This document shows positions 63,286 to 64,000 of a stretch of DNA of 64,000 nucleotides, one piece after another. Each line of letters starts with the position of its first letter. Positions within the stretch are counted from its first letter, which is position 1. The position numbers were made by a program, and so were the translations under genes. Source of the stretch: Streptomyces acidiscabies. Its GTDB lineage: Bacteria; Actinomycetota; Actinomycetes; Streptomycetales; Streptomycetaceae. The notes beneath the pieces are model-generated. The model had not been told where the DNA came from and made no database searches. It saw only the letters and a list, made by a program, of their open reading frames with translations. The stretch lies in assembly GCF_020010905.1 (NCBI RefSeq), contig NZ_JAGJBY010000002.1, positions 372,001 through 436,000 of the forward strand, in the 5' to 3' direction.

Positions 63286-64000
63286 GTGGGCGGCGCAGAG
63301 CCGAGTTTTGACACGTACGACAACACGCCCGAGTTGATCCCCTTGCGGGACGCGGCGTACGCGGGGGACTGGGCCGCCGTGCGGGCGTTCTTCGGGCGGC
63401 TGGGCAGCGTGGACGACATGATCACCGCGCTCAACTCCATCGCAGAGACACCCGGCGTCGAGCGCTGGCTGGAGCGCGCCGCAGCCGACTTCCCCGCCGA
63501 CCCCCTGCCGCGAACCCTCCTCGCCAAGCGCTACGTGATCATCGGCTGGGACATCCGCAGCGCCGCGCTCGCGAAGGACGTGTCCCGGGAACAGTTCGAC
63601 CAGTTCCACGCCTGGCTGCGCCGGGCGGAGCAACTCCTCATCCAGGTCTGCGCGGAACAGCCTTCGTACGCCCCCGCCTGGTACATCCGCATCACCCTCG
63701 CCCGTGGCCTGGAACTCGGCACCACCGAGGCCCGCCGCCGCTACGACCGCCTCCGCGCGCACCACCCGCACGTGTACGGCGCCCAGGCCGCCCTCCTCCA
63801 GCAGCTCTGCCCGAAGTGGGGCGGCACCTGGGAGGAGGCGCACGGCTTCGCCGCCGAGGCGACCCGCGAGGCCCCCGACGGCGCCCCGACCGGCGTCCTC
63901 GTCGCCGACGCGCACATCGAGCACTGGCTGTCGCTGGAGGGGCAGGGCGGACCGTACCTGCGCGGCCTGAACGTCCTCCACGACCTGCGCAACGCCGCCG
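63286..64000 (+). CDS. Hypothetical protein, possibly DUF4034-like (partial, runs off the window)
   Basis: Open frame of 238 codons from GTG 63286 without a stop before the right edge. Helical, Trp- and Arg-rich sequence ([49 protein letters not shown]). The pattern is like TPR-type helical repeat proteins such as the DUF4034 family of streptomycetes. No signal peptide. It is divergent from acpS. Confidence 0.7.
   Translation, partial: MGGAEPSFDTYDNTPELIPLRDAAYAGDWAAVRAFFGRLGSVDDMITALNSIAETPGVERWLERAAADFPADPLPRTLLAKRYVIIGWDIRSAALAKDVSREQFDQFHAWLRRAEQLLIQVCAEQPSYAPAWYIRITLARGLELGTTEARRRYDRLRAHHPHVYGAQAALLQQLCPKWGGTWEEAHGFAAEATREAPDGAPTGVLVADAHIEHWLSLEGQGGPYLRGLNVLHDLRNAA

Overview
The window is high-GC actinobacterial DNA, almost certainly from a Streptomyces or very close relative. 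Codon third positions are nearly always G/C and GTG/TTG starts are common. The S10-spc-alpha ribosomal cluster has the streptomycete order: rpsD is absent between rpsK and rpoA, and truA follows rplQ. DUF397/XRE modules, LAxTG-sorted surface proteins and dispersed copies of a short palindromic intergenic repeat (CGCGCAGTTCCCCGCGCCCC) point the same way. No rRNA, tRNA, insertion sequence, integrase, CRISPR array or replication origin was recognised.

Left, accessory part (1-22,317). An abaA/whiJ-like module comes first: a partial HATPase, an XRE regulator and a DUF397 protein with an internal duplication. Next is a HigBA-like toxin-antitoxin pair (1733-2412), divergent from a two-gene AAA_21 ATPase + PIN-like nuclease operon (2537-4296) that looks like a compact defence system. 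A divergent AraC regulator / saccharopine-dehydrogenase-like enzyme pair follows (4334-6478), then two small unknown genes. A 1,624-residue secreted polymorphic toxin (signal peptide, ricin-type lectin, long Ala-rich coiled coil, HINT, RNase A-like C-terminus; 7752-12626) is followed by a probable immunity protein that is itself two tandem copies of one domain. Then comes a three-gene conflict/signalling operon: EACC1-like peptide, membrane-tethered caspase carrying an extracytoplasmic binding-protein-like region and vWA domain, and a solute-binding lipoprotein (14139-18353). A minus-strand type VII secretion-associated cluster (WXG100-like protein, unknown protein, putative secreted effector) lies between two paralogous membrane proteins (18367-22317).

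Central housekeeping part (22,318-44,514). This holds rpsJ through rplO, secY, adk, map, infA, rpmJ, rpsM, rpsK, rpoA, rplQ, truA, then rplM-rpsI and glmM. Several spacers contain strong hairpins. The most elaborate is between rpsQ and rplN, where the rplN ribosome-binding site can pair with bases just after the rpsQ stop. A small secreted protein gene is inserted between adk and map.

Right part (44,515-64,000). A repeat-rich convergent spacer (44,515-44,945) is followed by a DUF389 membrane protein, coaA, three tandem paralogous LAxTG surface proteins, glmS, an SDR/TetR divergent pair with a clear operator, a small secreted protein, the bifunctional NAD(P)HX repair enzyme, a 1.6-kb low-coding stretch with a 45-46 bp minisatellite, a MoxR ATPase / HExxH-VWA operon whose proteins carry repeat expansions, acpS, and a partial unknown gene. 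glmM and glmS supply UDP-GlcNAc precursors, coaA and acpS supply CoA and phosphopantetheinylated carrier proteins, and the surface proteins and MoxR operon relate to the envelope.

Across the window, seven genes without a convincing Shine-Dalgarno sequence have a TANNNT hexamer ending 6-7 nt before the ATG, the layout expected for leaderless transcripts.
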